Positions 54,716-64,000 of a stretch of 64,000 nucleotides of DNA are shown here, in pieces. The notes under the pieces were generated by a model. The model made no database searches, was not told the origin of the DNA, and saw only the letters and a program-made list of their open reading frames with translations. Position 1 is the first letter of the stretch. Every line of letters begins with the position of its first letter. The stretch comes from an uncultured Roseicyclus sp. Lineage in GTDB: Bacteria > Pseudomonadota > Alphaproteobacteria > Rhodobacterales > Rhodobacteraceae. The translations under genes were made by a program, and so were the position numbers. The stretch lies in NCBI GenBank assembly GCA_947494975.1, contig CANLXA010000003.1, positions 868,001-932,000 of the forward strand. Direction: 5' to 3'.

Positions 54716-55834
54716 ATGGCCATTATGGATTTTCTCAAAGGTCAGTTCATCGATGTCATCGAGTGGACCGACGACAGCCGTGACACGATGGTCTATCGGT
54801 TCGAACGCTACGGCCACGAGATCAAGTACGGCGCCAAGCTGACGGTCCGCGAGGGCCAGGTTGCGGTGTTCATCCATGAAGGCCAGTTGGCGGATGTCTT
54901 CACACCGGGTCTCTACATGCTTGAGACCAACAACATGCCGATCATGACGTCCCTGCAGCATTGGGATCACGGCTTCTCAAGCCCGTTCAAGTCCGAGATC
55001 TACTTCGTGAACACCAACCGGTTCACGGACCTCAAATGGGGCACGAAAAACCCCATAATGATCCGCGACAGCGATTTCGGCCCCACGCGCATTCGCGCCT
55101 TCGGAACCTACACGGTGAAGGTGAAGGATGCAGGCCTCTTCATGACGGAGATCGTGGGCACCGATGGCGAATTCACCACCGACGAGGTCACGCATCAGAT
55201 CCGCAACATCATCGTTCAGCAGTTTTCGCAGGCTGTCGCAGGCTCCGGCATCCCGGTCCTCGATATGGCCGCGAATACCGGCCAGATGGGGGATCTGGTG
55301 GCCGAGCGGATTTCCGAAACGATCAGTTCCTACGGCCTGACCCTGCCCGAGCTTTACATCGAGAACATCTCGCTGCCGCCTGCTGTGGAAGAGGCGCTCG
55401 ACAAGCGCACATCGATGGGCGTCGTCGGCGATCTGAACAAATACACCCAGTTCCAGACCGCGGAAGCGATGCGCGCGGCCGCCGAAAATCCCGGTGGCGG
55501 CGGCATGGGCGAGGGCCTTGGCATGGGGATGGGCATGGCGATGGCGCAAGGCTTTGCCAATAATATGGGGGGACAGCAGCAGCCCCACCAGGCCGCCCAC
55601 GCAGCGCCCCCGCCGCCCCCGGTGGAGCATGTCTGGCACGTGGCCGAAAACGGCGCCACCAAGGGCCCGTTCTCCAAGGCGGATCTCGGCCGCATGGTCG
55701 CCGACGGGTCGCTCTCCCGCGACACCATGGTCTGGACCGCCGGTCAGGACGGTTGGATGAAGGCCGATGATGTCACTGAGCTGGCTCAGCTGTTCACCGT
55801 CATGCCGCCCCCTCCGCCGCCGCCGGCCCCATGA
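54716..55834 (+). CDS. SPFH-domain protein with a C-terminal GYF_2 domain
   Basis: A 372-residue protein. The SPFH (virion-core-like) domain fills residues 1 to about 245 (FLKGQFIDVIEWTDDSRDTM, VFTPGLYMLETNNMPIMTSL, SYGLTLPELYIENISLPPAV). A Gly/Met-rich then His/Pro linker follows, and a GYF_2 domain ends it (VWHVAENGATKGPFSKADLG, DTMVWTAGQDGWMKADDV). GYF domains bind proline-rich peptides. A 219-bp gap with hairpins precedes it; CAGGGGATA lies before the ATG. A terminator follows. Confidence 0.9.
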   Translation: MAIMDFLKGQFIDVIEWTDDSRDTMVYRFERYGHEIKYGAKLTVREGQVAVFIHEGQLADVFTPGLYMLETNNMPIMTSLQHWDHGFSSPFKSEIYFVNTNRFTDLKWGTKNPIMIRDSDFGPTRIRAFGTYTVKVKDAGLFMTEIVGTDGEFTTDEVTHQIRNIIVQQFSQAVAGSGIPVLDMAANTGQMGDLVAERISETISSYGLTLPELYIENISLPPAVEEALDKRTSMGVVGDLNKYTQFQTAEAMRAAAENPGGGGMGEGLGMGMGMAMAQGFANNMGGQQQPHQAAHAAPPPPPVEHVWHVAENGATKGPFSKADLGRMVADGSLSRDTMVWTAGQDGWMKADDVTELAQLFTVMPPPPPPPAP

Positions 55835-55849
55835 TCTGACCAAGGTCTG

Positions 55850-55875
55850 GCCCCGCCCCTCAGGCGGGGCTTTTT
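55850..55875 (+). terminator. Rho-independent terminator after the SPFH gene
   Basis: An 8-bp perfect stem (55850-55857 with 55863-55870) with a 5-nt loop ends in five T residues (55871-55875). Confidence 0.9.
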
Positions 55876-56015
55876 CTTGGAGCGTCCCGATCTTTCCCGG
55901 CGCGTGTGCAAGGTTGCACAAACCACTCAAACCGTTGTCAGGAAAGCAAAAACCGACTTTCTCCAAAACACCGTTAACCAAGAAACCCGTCCCAAGTGCC
56001 CCCCTAGCCAGGTCA

Positions 56016-56317
56016 TCACGCGGCCCTGTCGCAGGCCCGGTTGCGCCCTTGACCCGCTCCGCCCCGATGCGCGTCCATCGCTCGCGAAACCGGCGGACTT
56101 GCCGCCAAGATCAACGCGCCCGGATCCGCATCTGCCGTTTCGATCAAATCAGTGCCGCCGATCCCGGCACCGAAATCCAACCCGGTCAGCGTCAGGGTGC
56201 CGGGTGGGTTTGCAGCGCCACGGCCCGCCACCGGTGTTGTTGCAGGTCAGCGACACGACCTTATCGGAAAGGTCGATGAAGAGTTCGCGGACCGGAGGCG
56301 TCGCACCTGGCCCGACC
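56016..56317 (-). pseudogene. Probable frameshifted remnant of an exported-type protein
   Basis: Directly after the cytochrome stop, the minus strand reads TPPVRELFIDLSDKVVSLTC then NNT, and after a shift near 56230 continues RGAANPPGTLTLTGLDFGAG, IGGTDLIETADAD and on to about 56016. Both pieces look like beta-rich protein and join if one frameshift is allowed; neither has a proper start. The remaining 55876-56015 shows no gene. Confidence 0.35.
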
Positions 56318-56869
56318 TCACATCATCCGCTTCAACAACCCGTCTTTCTTGAACACCTGGTGCCGGAGGACGAGCCCGATATGGAAGGCCATCGCCGCCA
56401 AAAGGACCCAACCCGCCCCGATATGCGCCCATTTGAACACGTCGCGCAACGTGTCGTTGCGGGGCAGCGGGCGCGGCATCTCCCAGAACCCGAACAGGTT
56501 CACACCATAATGACCGTACATCACATAGAGCCAACCCGTGATCGGCATGATGAGCATCGCGGCATAAAAGACCTGCTCCACCCGGTGGATGAGCTTCTGC
56601 TCCAGCGTTGAAAGCGTCGGGGCCCAGGGCGGCAATTGGCCCATCTGGCGGTTGATGATCCGCGCGATGGCCACGATCAGCGCCACCAACCCCAGCGACT
56701 TGTGCCAATTGTAGTAGGTGTTCGTCTCGATCCCCGCGAAGCTGGAGTTGAAGCCGATCGCCACCATGATGTTCCCGCCCAGATACTGCGCGGCGAACAG
56801 GATCACGATCAGCCAATGGAAGAGTTTCGTGAGGGATCCATAGCCCTCGTTGGAATTGCGTAAACCCAC
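56318..56869 (-). CDS. Cytochrome b561-type membrane protein
   Basis: A 183-residue di-haem cytochrome b561-like protein with about four helices. Histidine ligands are seen in LTKLFHWLIVILFAAQYLGG, YYNWHKSLGLVALIVAIAR, KLIHRVEQVFYAAMLIMPIT and WAHIGAGWVLLAAMAFHIGL. It passes electrons across or within the membrane. The GTG at 56869 follows GGGGGAC; a TTG at 56893 is less likely. A dispersed repeat separates it from the malate synthase gene upstream. Confidence 0.86.
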   Translation of the reverse strand: MGLRNSNEGYGSLTKLFHWLIVILFAAQYLGGNIMVAIGFNSSFAGIETNTYYNWHKSLGLVALIVAIARIINRQMGQLPPWAPTLSTLEQKLIHRVEQVFYAAMLIMPITGWLYVMYGHYGVNLFGFWEMPRPLPRNDTLRDVFKWAHIGAGWVLLAAMAFHIGLVLRHQVFKKDGLLKRMM

Positions 56870-57005
56870 TGCCCGTCCCCCGGTTCTGGTCAATTGCCGC
56901 GCTTGGTGTCGGAAACATCGCGCGGTCTGTCAAAACACTGGACGGTTTCGGGCCCTTTCTCAAGCACAAGGCCGTGATCGGCCAACGGCTCAAACCCGGG
57001 GCCAT

Positions 57006-57051
57006 TTCATCTTGGCCAAAAACTCTGGGGGTCTGGGGGCAACGCCCCCAG
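57006..57051 (+). repeat. Dispersed intergenic repeat, copy 2
   Basis: TTCATCTTGGCCAAAAACTC is followed by a G tract and an 8-bp hairpin (57033-57040 with 57044-57051). The core and the order of parts match the inverted copy at 27200-27247. Confidence 0.7.
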
Positions 57052-57105
57052 CCACGTCCCCCAACCGCGGGACGCGGGGCGGGGATCACCGGGTTCCGCA
57101 AACCG

Positions 57106-59244
57106 TCAGGCCGCTTTCCATTCCAACCGGCGGGCGTGGAGCACCGGCTCGGTATAGCCGCTCGGCAAGTCGCGGCCCTTCAGGACAAGGTCCATCGCCG
57201 CCGCAAAGGCGATCCCGTTATAGCCGGGCGCCATCGGCACGTAGGTCGGGTCATCGGCGTTCTGCCGATCCACCACCTCTGCCATCCGCCGGAACACCTC
57301 GCCCACATCGGCCTCATTGACCACGCCGTGATGCAGCCAGTTGGCGATGTGCTGCGCCGAAATCCGGCACGTCGCGCGGTCCTCCATCAGGCCCACATCG
57401 TTCACGTCCGGCACCTTGGAGCAGCCCACCCCGTGGTCGATCCAGCGCACGACGTAGCCCAGGATGCCCTGGGCGTTGTTCTCCACCTCCCGGATCACCT
57501 GATCGCGGGTCCAGCGACGATAGGCGGCCAGCGGAATGTCCAGGAGCGCGGTCACGTAGGCCCGCCGGCCGCCGGCCTCCAGCTTCTCCTGTACCGCGGC
57601 CACGTCCACCCGGTGATAATGCAGCGCGTGCAGCGTGGCCGCGGTGGGCGACGGCACCCAGGCGCAATTGGCGCCCGCGCGGGGGTGTTCGATCTTCTGT
57701 TCCAGCATCTCGGCCATGGCGTCGGGCTTCGCCCACATGCCCTTGCCGATCTGCGCCCGCCCTCTCAGCCCGCATTCCAGGCCGATATCGACATTCTGGT
57801 TCTCATAGGCCCCGATCCAGCCCTTGCGTTTGATGAAATCCTTGCGGGAAAACGGCCCCGCCTCCATCGAGGTGTGGATCTCATCGCCGGTCCGATCCAG
57901 AAAACCGGTATTGATGAAGGCCACACGGTGCTTTGCGGCGCGGATACATTCCTTGAGGTTCACCGATGTCCGGCGTTCCTCGTCCATGATGCCGAGTTTG
58001 ACCGTATAGCGCTCCAGCCCCAGGGCGGCCTCAACGGCACCGAAGATCTGATCGGAAAACGCCACCTCGTCGGGCCCGTGCATCTTGGGCTTCACCACAT
58101 AGACGGAGCCCGCAACGGAATTGCCGCCCTCGCGCCCCAGATCGTGCATCGCGATCAGCGTGGTGATCATCGCATCCATCAGGCCTTCATAGGCCTCGGA
58201 CCCGTCGCTGAGCAGGATCGCGGGGTTGGTCATCAGGTGGCCGACATTGCGCACCAGCATCAGGGCGCGGCCCTTCACCGTGAATTCCGCGCCATCGGGG
58301 CCGATGAACACCTTGTCGTCTTCCAGGCGCCGCGTCATCTGCGCGCCGCCCTTCTCGAACGTCTCTTCCAGATCGCCCTTCATCAGGCCGAGCCAGTTGG
58401 AATAGGCCAGCACCTTGTCCTCGGCATCGACGCAGGCCACGCTGTCCTCGCAATCCATGATCGCGGAGACCGCCGCCTCCATCCGCACATCGGCGAGCCC
58501 CGCCTGATCCCGCGCGCCGATCATGTGGGCGCGGTCGAAAACCAGCTCCACATGCAGCCCGTGATTGACCAGGAGCACGGCATCCGGCGCCTTCGGGTTG
58601 CCGCGATAGCCTGCGAATTTCTCGGGGCTGACGAGGGGTTTGTCATCCACCAGAAGCGCGCCCTTTTCGACGTGGTAGCGGCGCATGTCAGCGTGCGACG
58701 CGCCCTTGATCGGGAACGCATCGTCCAGAAACACCCGCGCGCGGGCCACAACGCGTGCGCCGCGCCCCCGTGCGTACCCGCCCGATGGCGGCGGTGTCCC
58801 CATCGCATCCGTGCCGTAATAGGCGTCATACAGGCTGCCCCAGCGCGCGTTGGCGGCATTCAGCGCAAAGCGCGCATTGGTGATCGGCACGACAAGCTGC
58901 GGGCCCGCCACGGTGGCGATTTCCGGGTCGATCTTGGTGGTGTCGATGCGGAATGGCGCGCCTTCGGGCCGGAGATAGCCGATCTCGCGCAGGAATTCCT
59001 GATAGGTATCAAGGTCATGGGCCTGATCCCGGTGGGCGATGTGCCAGGCGTCGATCTTGGCCTGAAGCGCCTCGCGTTCCGCCAGAAGGGCGGCGTTTTT
59101 CGGGGCCAGGTCGTGAAGGAGGGCCGAGAACGATTGCCAGAACGCCTCCGCCTCGATGCCGGTGCCCGGCAGGGCGCGCGTTTCGATGAAATCGGCCATC
59201 ACGGCCTCGACCTGCAGGCCGTTGCGATCCACACGATTGGCCAT
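57106..59244 (-). CDS. glcB: Malate synthase G
   Basis: A 712-residue malate synthase G, condensing glyoxylate with acetyl-CoA in the glyoxylate bypass. Motifs are [40 protein letters not shown] (as [15 protein letters not shown]), [40 protein letters not shown] and the acetyl-CoA region [17 protein letters not shown]. Length is as expected for the G isoform. Isocitrate lyase is not in the window. It is transcribed toward the cytochrome gene. Confidence 0.96.
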   Translation of the reverse strand: MANRVDRNGLQVEAVMADFIETRALPGTGIEAEAFWQSFSALLHDLAPKNAALLAEREALQAKIDAWHIAHRDQAHDLDTYQEFLREIGYLRPEGAPFRIDTTKIDPEIATVAGPQLVVPITNARFALNAANARWGSLYDAYYGTDAMGTPPPSGGYARGRGARVVARARVFLDDAFPIKGASHADMRRYHVEKGALLVDDKPLVSPEKFAGYRGNPKAPDAVLLVNHGLHVELVFDRAHMIGARDQAGLADVRMEAAVSAIMDCEDSVACVDAEDKVLAYSNWLGLMKGDLEETFEKGGAQMTRRLEDDKVFIGPDGAEFTVKGRALMLVRNVGHLMTNPAILLSDGSEAYEGLMDAMITTLIAMHDLGREGGNSVAGSVYVVKPKMHGPDEVAFSDQIFGAVEAALGLERYTVKLGIMDEERRTSVNLKECIRAAKHRVAFINTGFLDRTGDEIHTSMEAGPFSRKDFIKRKGWIGAYENQNVDIGLECGLRGRAQIGKGMWAKPDAMAEMLEQKIEHPRAGANCAWVPSPTAATLHALHYHRVDVAAVQEKLEAGGRRAYVTALLDIPLAAYRRWTRDQVIREVENNAQGILGYVVRWIDHGVGCSKVPDVNDVGLMEDRATCRISAQHIANWLHHGVVNEADVGEVFRRMAEVVDRQNADDPTYVPMAPGYNGIAFAAAMDLVLKGRDLPSGYTEPVLHARRLEWKAA

Positions 59245-59336
59245 CTATGCCCCTCTTCCCTACTCGAATTTCGCGCCGGTATGCCGACGTATTCCGTGCA
59301 TCCGGTTAGGCAAAAACGCCCCGGCAGGCAATGTAT

Positions 59337-59498
59337 TTACGTTTGATGTCCCTTGCGAGAGCGGTTGCGGCGGCACCGCTCCGAGCAATAGCGGACCTCC
59401 TCCCACATATCGGCCCATTTCTTGCGCCATGTGAACGGGCGGCCACAGGTGGCGCAGGTCTTCCGTGGCAGGTCGGATGTCTTGCGGGTCTTAGCCAT
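59337..59498 (-). CDS. DUF2256 small zinc-ribbon-like protein (53 residues)
   Basis: [20 protein letters not shown] opens a 53-residue protein with a CxxC pair (CATC) and a second Cys pair in [11 protein letters not shown], joined by [15 protein letters not shown], the DUF2256 signature. Four cysteines probably bind one zinc. It is rich in Arg and Lys, so nucleic-acid contact is possible. It lies between malate synthase and comEC. Confidence 0.88.
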   Translation of the reverse strand: MAKTRKTSDLPRKTCATCGRPFTWRKKWADMWEEVRYCSERCRRNRSRKGHQT

Positions 59499-59579
59499 GG
59501 GGCGAAGATAGGCGCGTGTCCGCTTTTGACGAGTGGGCGGGCCTTGCGGGGCGCAGCCGTCAAGGCTTGAAGCGGTTGC

Positions 59580-61748
59580 CTATTGCGGGGACCAGAGGCG
59601 TTGGCCCTGATGTGCGCGGGCCGTATCGAAATGGAGCGCACCTTCGTGGAGCGAAATGGCGACGGCCCCGGATTGCGCCAGAATGCGGGGGGAGAAGATC
59701 AGGCAGGGTCCGGATTGGTCCGCGCGCGCGGCCCCGGCGCCGGGTGTGGACCGGGACAGACGGGCGAGCGTTTGGGCGGCGGCCTCCTGTAACATGGGCC
59801 CCGGATCCTCGGGGGTGTTGTTCAGCACGATGATGTCATGGGCGGCGCAGGCGCGGTCGGCCTCTCGCGCCGCGGCGCGACCGGTGCCGTGCCAAAGGCT
59901 CAGCGGGCCGAGATCGATGCTCTGGCCCGCACCGTCTTCGGACCACGCGATGCGCGCGGCGGCGGCCTCCTGCCCCTCGGGGTCGCCATCATTTTCAAGC
60001 CAGATGCCCGCCACGAAACCGTCGCCACGCTCCCGGCTGAGCGCGCGGCCCTGTTCCGTCATCTGCCCCACAAGCCCGCCCGATTCCGCCACCAGCAGCG
60101 ACGGACGCTCGGATACCTGCCACAGCAGGAGGCCCGCAACGACCGGCAGGGCAGCCAGCCAGCGGCCGCGACCCTCCCACAGGCACATGCCGATCGCACC
60201 CAATGCGATCATCGCAAGGATGGCGCCGGGGGGGCTTGCAACCCAATCCACCGCGCCGGGCAGATCGGCGATCCAATGGGCGACGGCCAGGATCCAGATC
60301 AGGCCCTGCTCCATGATCGCGAACGCCACCCAGGAGAGGCCGAAGGGCAGAAGCATCACCGCCAGCACGGCGCAGGGGATCACAACCGACCCCATCACCG
60401 GCACCGTCACAAGGTTCGCGGCCAGCCCGTAGACGGCGATCCGGTTGAAGTGGGCGGCGGCAAAGGGCGCGGTGGCGACCCCGGCCACGACAGACGACGT
60501 GACAAGCGCGAAAAGCCACTTTCCCCAGCTTGGCCAGCCCTGCATCCACGTGACGCCCCGCAACCCTGTGAAGACCGCGACCAACGCCGTTGTGGCCGCA
60601 AACGACATCTGGAAGCCAGGCGACATCAGGGTTTCGGGCCGCCGCGCCAGAACGATGATCGCCGCAATGGCCACGGAGCGCAGCGTGATGGCGCGCCGAT
60701 CCAGCAAGACGGCGGTGAACATCACCGCAACCTGGATGAAGGCCCGTTCGGTGGCGACATTGCCGCCGGAAAGCGCAAGGTAGAACGCGCCGGAGGCCAG
60801 CGCCGCGACCGCCGCCCATTTACGGATCGGGTAGCGCAGGGCCACGGGCGGGATCAGGGCGAGGATGAACCGCACGGCGCCATAGATGAACCCGGTCAGC
60901 AGGCCCACATGGAGGCCGGAGATCGCCAGCAGATGCGCGATATTGGCATCGCGCATATCCTGGACCGGCCCCTGTTCCAGCCCGGAGCGGTCGCCGGTGA
61001 GAACCGCCGCCGCAAAGGCACCCGGTTGGCCGCCGATCTGGCCTTGAATGGCCTGGGAAATCCGCATCCGCAGGTGAAACAGCGGCGTCGCGCCGTCTTC
61101 GGGTGCGGCCAGCAACACGACCGGCGCCCGCACATATCCGACACCGCCAAGGGATTGAAACCAGGCGTGGCGCTGAAAGTCGAAGCCACCGGGCTCCGCC
61201 GCGCCGCCGGGGCGCGACAGGTGGCCCGTCGTCATCACCACCGCGCCGGGTTCGGGATCGATATAGCCCTGCTCCCCATGCAGGGCGATGCGCACCCTGA
61301 GCGGCGTGTTGCGGACATCGTCGAGACGCACATTATCGAGCGTCAGACGGATCGCGTCGGAGGCCGAGCGGTCAATGCCGACAATCCGCCCCTCGATCGG
61401 GCCATAATAGCGGAAATCGATGACGGGCCCGGCCACGGAATGGGCGCGCCAGCCTGCCACGCTGAGCCCCAGCGCCATGAGGGCCAGCGCGATCCCGAGG
61501 GGCCCCAACACCTCGCGCCGCCAGATCAGGAGCGCGATGCCGATGGCAAAGATCGCGCCCGCCGCCCCGTACCCCGCGATGCCCGGCTCCACCGGCAGGG
61601 CAAAGTAGAGCCCGACGCCCAATCCGAACATCACGGCCGCCCATGGCATGAGCGCGCCACGCTGGCCCTGCTGGACCGCGTTCACCCGTTGGAGGATCGC
61701 TGCGCCTTGCACCTGTTGCACCTGCCCTTGCCGAGAAAGGCCACCCAA
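59580..61748 (-). CDS. comEC: ComEC/Rec2-family competence protein
   Basis: A 722-residue membrane protein with an OB-like N-terminal domain (residues about 120-230), the Competence core (DMRDANIAHLLAISGLHVGL, VATERAFIQVAVMFTAVLL, LMSPGFQMSFAATTALVAVF) and a short C-terminal part in place of a full metallo-beta-lactamase domain. ComEC forms the inner-membrane channel for single-stranded DNA uptake. A TTG start at 61748 has GAGGGG before it. gltX is divergent, 103 bp away. Confidence 0.9.
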   Translation of the reverse strand: MGGLSRQGQVQQVQGAAILQRVNAVQQGQRGALMPWAAVMFGLGVGLYFALPVEPGIAGYGAAGAIFAIGIALLIWRREVLGPLGIALALMALGLSVAGWRAHSVAGPVIDFRYYGPIEGRIVGIDRSASDAIRLTLDNVRLDDVRNTPLRVRIALHGEQGYIDPEPGAVVMTTGHLSRPGGAAEPGGFDFQRHAWFQSLGGVGYVRAPVVLLAAPEDGATPLFHLRMRISQAIQGQIGGQPGAFAAAVLTGDRSGLEQGPVQDMRDANIAHLLAISGLHVGLLTGFIYGAVRFILALIPPVALRYPIRKWAAVAALASGAFYLALSGGNVATERAFIQVAVMFTAVLLDRRAITLRSVAIAAIIVLARRPETLMSPGFQMSFAATTALVAVFTGLRGVTWMQGWPSWGKWLFALVTSSVVAGVATAPFAAAHFNRIAVYGLAANLVTVPVMGSVVIPCAVLAVMLLPFGLSWVAFAIMEQGLIWILAVAHWIADLPGAVDWVASPPGAILAMIALGAIGMCLWEGRGRWLAALPVVAGLLLWQVSERPSLLVAESGGLVGQMTEQGRALSRERGDGFVAGIWLENDGDPEGQEAAAARIAWSEDGAGQSIDLGPLSLWHGTGRAAAREADRACAAHDIIVLNNTPEDPGPMLQEAAAQTLARLSRSTPGAGAARADQSGPCLIFSPRILAQSGAVAISLHEGALHFDTARAHQGQRLWSPQ

Positions 61749-61851
61749 GTTAGCTAGCCCCTCGAAGAGGGCCTGCTTCTGAAGTGCCAGAGCATGGTTT
61801 CCAAAAGGTTAACGCGCGCGTATCCGGTTTACGCGCCGGAAAGGTTCGCAG

Positions 61852-63261
61852 ATGGCTCAAGAGGCCCAGATCGTCACCCGCATCGCGCCATCGCCGACGG
61901 GATACATGCATATCGGCACGGCGCGGACGGCGTTGTTCAACTGGCTCTATGCGCGGGGACGCGGCGGCAAGTTCGTGCTGCGGATCGAGGATACGGACCG
62001 GGCGCGGTCGACGCCGGAGGCGACGCAGGCGATCCTCGACGGGATGGCCTGGCTGGGGCTCGATCACGATGGCGAGGCCGTCAGCCAGTTTGCCCGCGCC
62101 GACCGGCACCGGCAGGTGGCCGAGGAGATGTTGGCGACGGGCCATGCATACAAGTGTTTTTCCACCCAGGACGAGATCGCCGCGTTCCGCGATGCGGCCA
62201 GAGCGGAGGGGCGCTCCACCCTGTTTCTCAGCCCGTGGCGGGAGCGCGACGATCACCCCGACGCGCCTTACGTGATCCGCCTGAAGGCCCCGCGCGATGG
62301 CCAGACGATCATCGCCGATCAGGTGCAGGGGGATGTGACGATCCAGAACGCGACGCTCGACGACATGATCCTGCTGCGCTCGGACGGGACGCCGACCTAT
62401 ATGCACGCGGTGGTGGTGGACGATCACGACATGGGCGTGACCCATGTGATCCGGGGTGACGATCACCTCAACAACGCCGCGCGCCAGATCCAGATTTACC
62501 GTGCGATGGGGTGGCCGGAGCCGGTCTGGGCCCATATCCCGCTGATCCACGGTGAAGACGGCAAGAAGCTCAGCAAACGCCACGGCGCCACCGGTGTGAT
62601 GGAATATGCCGAAATGGGTATCCCGGCCGCCGCCATGCGCAACTACCTGGCGCGGCTGGGGTGGAGCCACGGCGACGATGAGCTGTTCACCGACGCGCAG
62701 GCGCTGGAGTGGTTCGATCTGAGCGGCATCGGGAAGTCGCCTGCGCGCCTCGATATGAAGAAACTGGGCAATGTCGCAGGATGGCATATCGCCAATGCCG
62801 AGGATGCGGATCTGGTGGCGCAGATCGGCCAATTCCTCGACATCACCGGGCAGCCCTCCCTTTCGCAGGTGCAGCAAGATGGCCTGACCCGTGCGATGTA
62901 TTGCCTCAAGGATCGGGCCAGGTCCTTGCCAGAGCTTCTGGATAAGGGCCGGTTTGTATTGGACAATCGCCCGCTGGACTACGATGAAAAGGCCGTGAGC
63001 ACGCTCGATCCGGTATCCCGTGGTATACTGCGGGAATTGACTGCGCAGTTGCAGAATGCTAGCTGGACCCGTGACACGCTGGAGGGCGTCTTGAACGCCG
63101 CCGCGGTCTCCCATGGGTTGAAATTCGGCAAGCTGGCCGGACCGCTGCGCGCGGCCCTCTCTGGGCGAACCGTCTCTCCGAGCGTGTTCGACATGATGCT
63201 CGTCATCGGCCGGGAGGAAACACTCGCCCGCCTGACGGAAGCGGCCTCCCTCGGCGACTGA
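61852..63261 (+). CDS. gltX: Glutamate--tRNA ligase
   Basis: A 469-residue class I synthetase. The HIGH box is in [20 protein letters not shown] and the KMSKS-like box is in [20 protein letters not shown]. Only glutamate enzymes plus GatCAB are needed when glutaminyl-tRNA synthetase is absent, consistent with gatB in this window. GGAAAGG precedes the ATG. Confidence 0.97.
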   Translation: MAQEAQIVTRIAPSPTGYMHIGTARTALFNWLYARGRGGKFVLRIEDTDRARSTPEATQAILDGMAWLGLDHDGEAVSQFARADRHRQVAEEMLATGHAYKCFSTQDEIAAFRDAARAEGRSTLFLSPWRERDDHPDAPYVIRLKAPRDGQTIIADQVQGDVTIQNATLDDMILLRSDGTPTYMHAVVVDDHDMGVTHVIRGDDHLNNAARQIQIYRAMGWPEPVWAHIPLIHGEDGKKLSKRHGATGVMEYAEMGIPAAAMRNYLARLGWSHGDDELFTDAQALEWFDLSGIGKSPARLDMKKLGNVAGWHIANAEDADLVAQIGQFLDITGQPSLSQVQQDGLTRAMYCLKDRARSLPELLDKGRFVLDNRPLDYDEKAVSTLDPVSRGILRELTAQLQNASWTRDTLEGVLNAAAVSHGLKFGKLAGPLRAALSGRTVSPSVFDMMLVIGREETLARLTEAASLGD

Positions 63262-63347
63262 GCGGCGGGGGGCAGCATGGGGGGCCCGTGTCCCCTGCCC
63301 CATCGCCGGCGCTCGCGCTGGCCCGCCAGACGCATGAAGGGACGACC

Positions 63348-64000
63348 ATGGCCGACACCAAAACCGCCACCTTGACCATCGACGGGCAAAGCTTCGAGCT
63401 GCCGATCCATTCGCCCACCGCGGGCCCCGACGTTGTCGATATCGGCAAGCTTTACGGGCAAGCGGGTGTGTTCACCCACGATCCCGGCTTCACCTCGACC
63501 TCGGCGTGCGAAAGCTCCATCACCTTCATCGACGGCGGCAAGGGCGAACTGCTGCATCGCGGCTATCCGATCGACCAGCTGGCGGAGCATTCCCATTACC
63601 TCGAAGTCTGCTTCCTGCTGCTTTACGGCTACCTGCCCGGCAAGGAAGAGTTGGAAACCTTTGAGTACACGATCACGCGGCATACGATGCTGCACGAGCA
63701 GATGGCCAATTTCTTCCGGGGGTTCCGGCGGGACGCGCATCCGATGGCCGTCATGGTGGGCGTGGTGGGCGCGATGTCGGCGTTCTATCACGACAGCACC
63801 GACATCACCGACGAACGCCAGCGTGAAATCGCGTCGCACCGCCTGATTGCCAAGATGCCGACGATTGCGGCCTGGGCCTACAAATACACGATCGGCCAGC
63901 CTTTCGTGTATCCGCGCAATGACCTGAGCTATGCCGCGAACTTCCTGCGCATGTGCTTTGCGGTGCCAGCCGAGGAATACGTGGTCGACCCGATCCTTGA
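63348..64000 (+). CDS. gltA: Citrate synthase, N-terminal part (runs off the window)
   Basis: The first 217 residues of a type II citrate synthase, which joins oxaloacetate and acetyl-CoA at the head of the TCA cycle. Visible motifs are [40 protein letters not shown] and [26 protein letters not shown] precedes the ATG at 63348. The gene continues beyond position 64000; the catalytic His and Asp region is outside. Confidence 0.95.
   Translation, partial: MADTKTATLTIDGQSFELPIHSPTAGPDVVDIGKLYGQAGVFTHDPGFTSTSACESSITFIDGGKGELLHRGYPIDQLAEHSHYLEVCFLLLYGYLPGKEELETFEYTITRHTMLHEQMANFFRGFRRDAHPMAVMVGVVGAMSAFYHDSTDITDERQREIASHRLIAKMPTIAAWAYKYTIGQPFVYPRNDLSYAANFLRMCFAVPAEEYVVDPIL

Noticed and set aside
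57000-59346. Rightward frame of 790 residues opposite malate synthase G
   Set aside because: Antisense to a full-length malate synthase; no motif of its own.
59838-61757. Rightward frame of 639 residues opposite comEC
   Set aside because: Antisense to a recognisable ComEC; composition is that of a shadow frame.

Overview
The window is GC-rich, tightly packed chromosomal DNA of an alphaproteobacterium, most likely Rhodobacteraceae (Roseobacter/Rhodobacter group). The support is: a GAAC-N7-GAAC SOS box in front of lexA, a SAM-II riboswitch in front of metZ, a VPLPA-type sorting signal, tandem DUF2852 proteins, a TakP/FcbT-type TRAP transporter, and the order ppiD-trpE-(YibQ-like)-trpG-trpD-trpC-moaC-moeA-lexA. 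I see no rRNA, tRNA, CRISPR array, insertion sequence or prophage.

Layout. 0-8.5 kb: an ArsR regulator with an SRPBCC partner, two DUF2852 membrane proteins, an RDD protein, Bpt leucyltransferase with a VOC protein, then a leftward three-gene TRAP transporter. 8.5-14 kb: the TRAP/ilv intergenic region (LacI-type operator, ilv promoter, leader peptide, attenuator) and an ilvB-ilvN operon in which four genes for small exported proteins are interleaved. 14-20 kb: EF-hand protein, sigma-70-like factor, Rieske oxygenase, lytic transglycosylase, ssb, aminotransferase. 20-31 kb: ppiD, the trp genes, moaC, moeA, lexA. 31-41 kb: pepN, membrane proteins, two transglycosylase-like paralogues, an RTX-like remnant, a perfect (CT)20 microsatellite, an RTX calcium-binding protein and gatB. 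41-51 kb: VPLPA-CTERM protein, DUF4177, BolA, J-domain protein, a HI0933-family flavoprotein, TrkH, FolE2, and a metZ-GNAT-amidotransferase operon read leftward behind the SAM-II riboswitch. 51-56 kb: a compact rightward cluster of a tiny membrane peptide, XpaC-like, TelA, DUF2927 lipoprotein and SPFH-GYF2 protein. 56-64 kb: cytochrome b561-like protein, malate synthase G, DUF2256, comEC, gltX and the start of gltA.

How the genes work together. Amino-acid synthesis is prominent and shows three kinds of control: a branched-chain leader peptide with a terminator/antiterminator for ilvBN, a SAM-sensing RNA for metZ, and overlapping stop/start codons (ATGA or GTGA) inside the ilv, trp, moa and met operons. 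lexA has four GAAC half-sites on its promoter. The parts least explained by known biology are the exported proteins embedded in the ilvBN operon, the XpaC-TelA-DUF2927-SPFH cluster, and the (CT)20 tract in front of the RTX gene next to a truncated RTX-like fragment.
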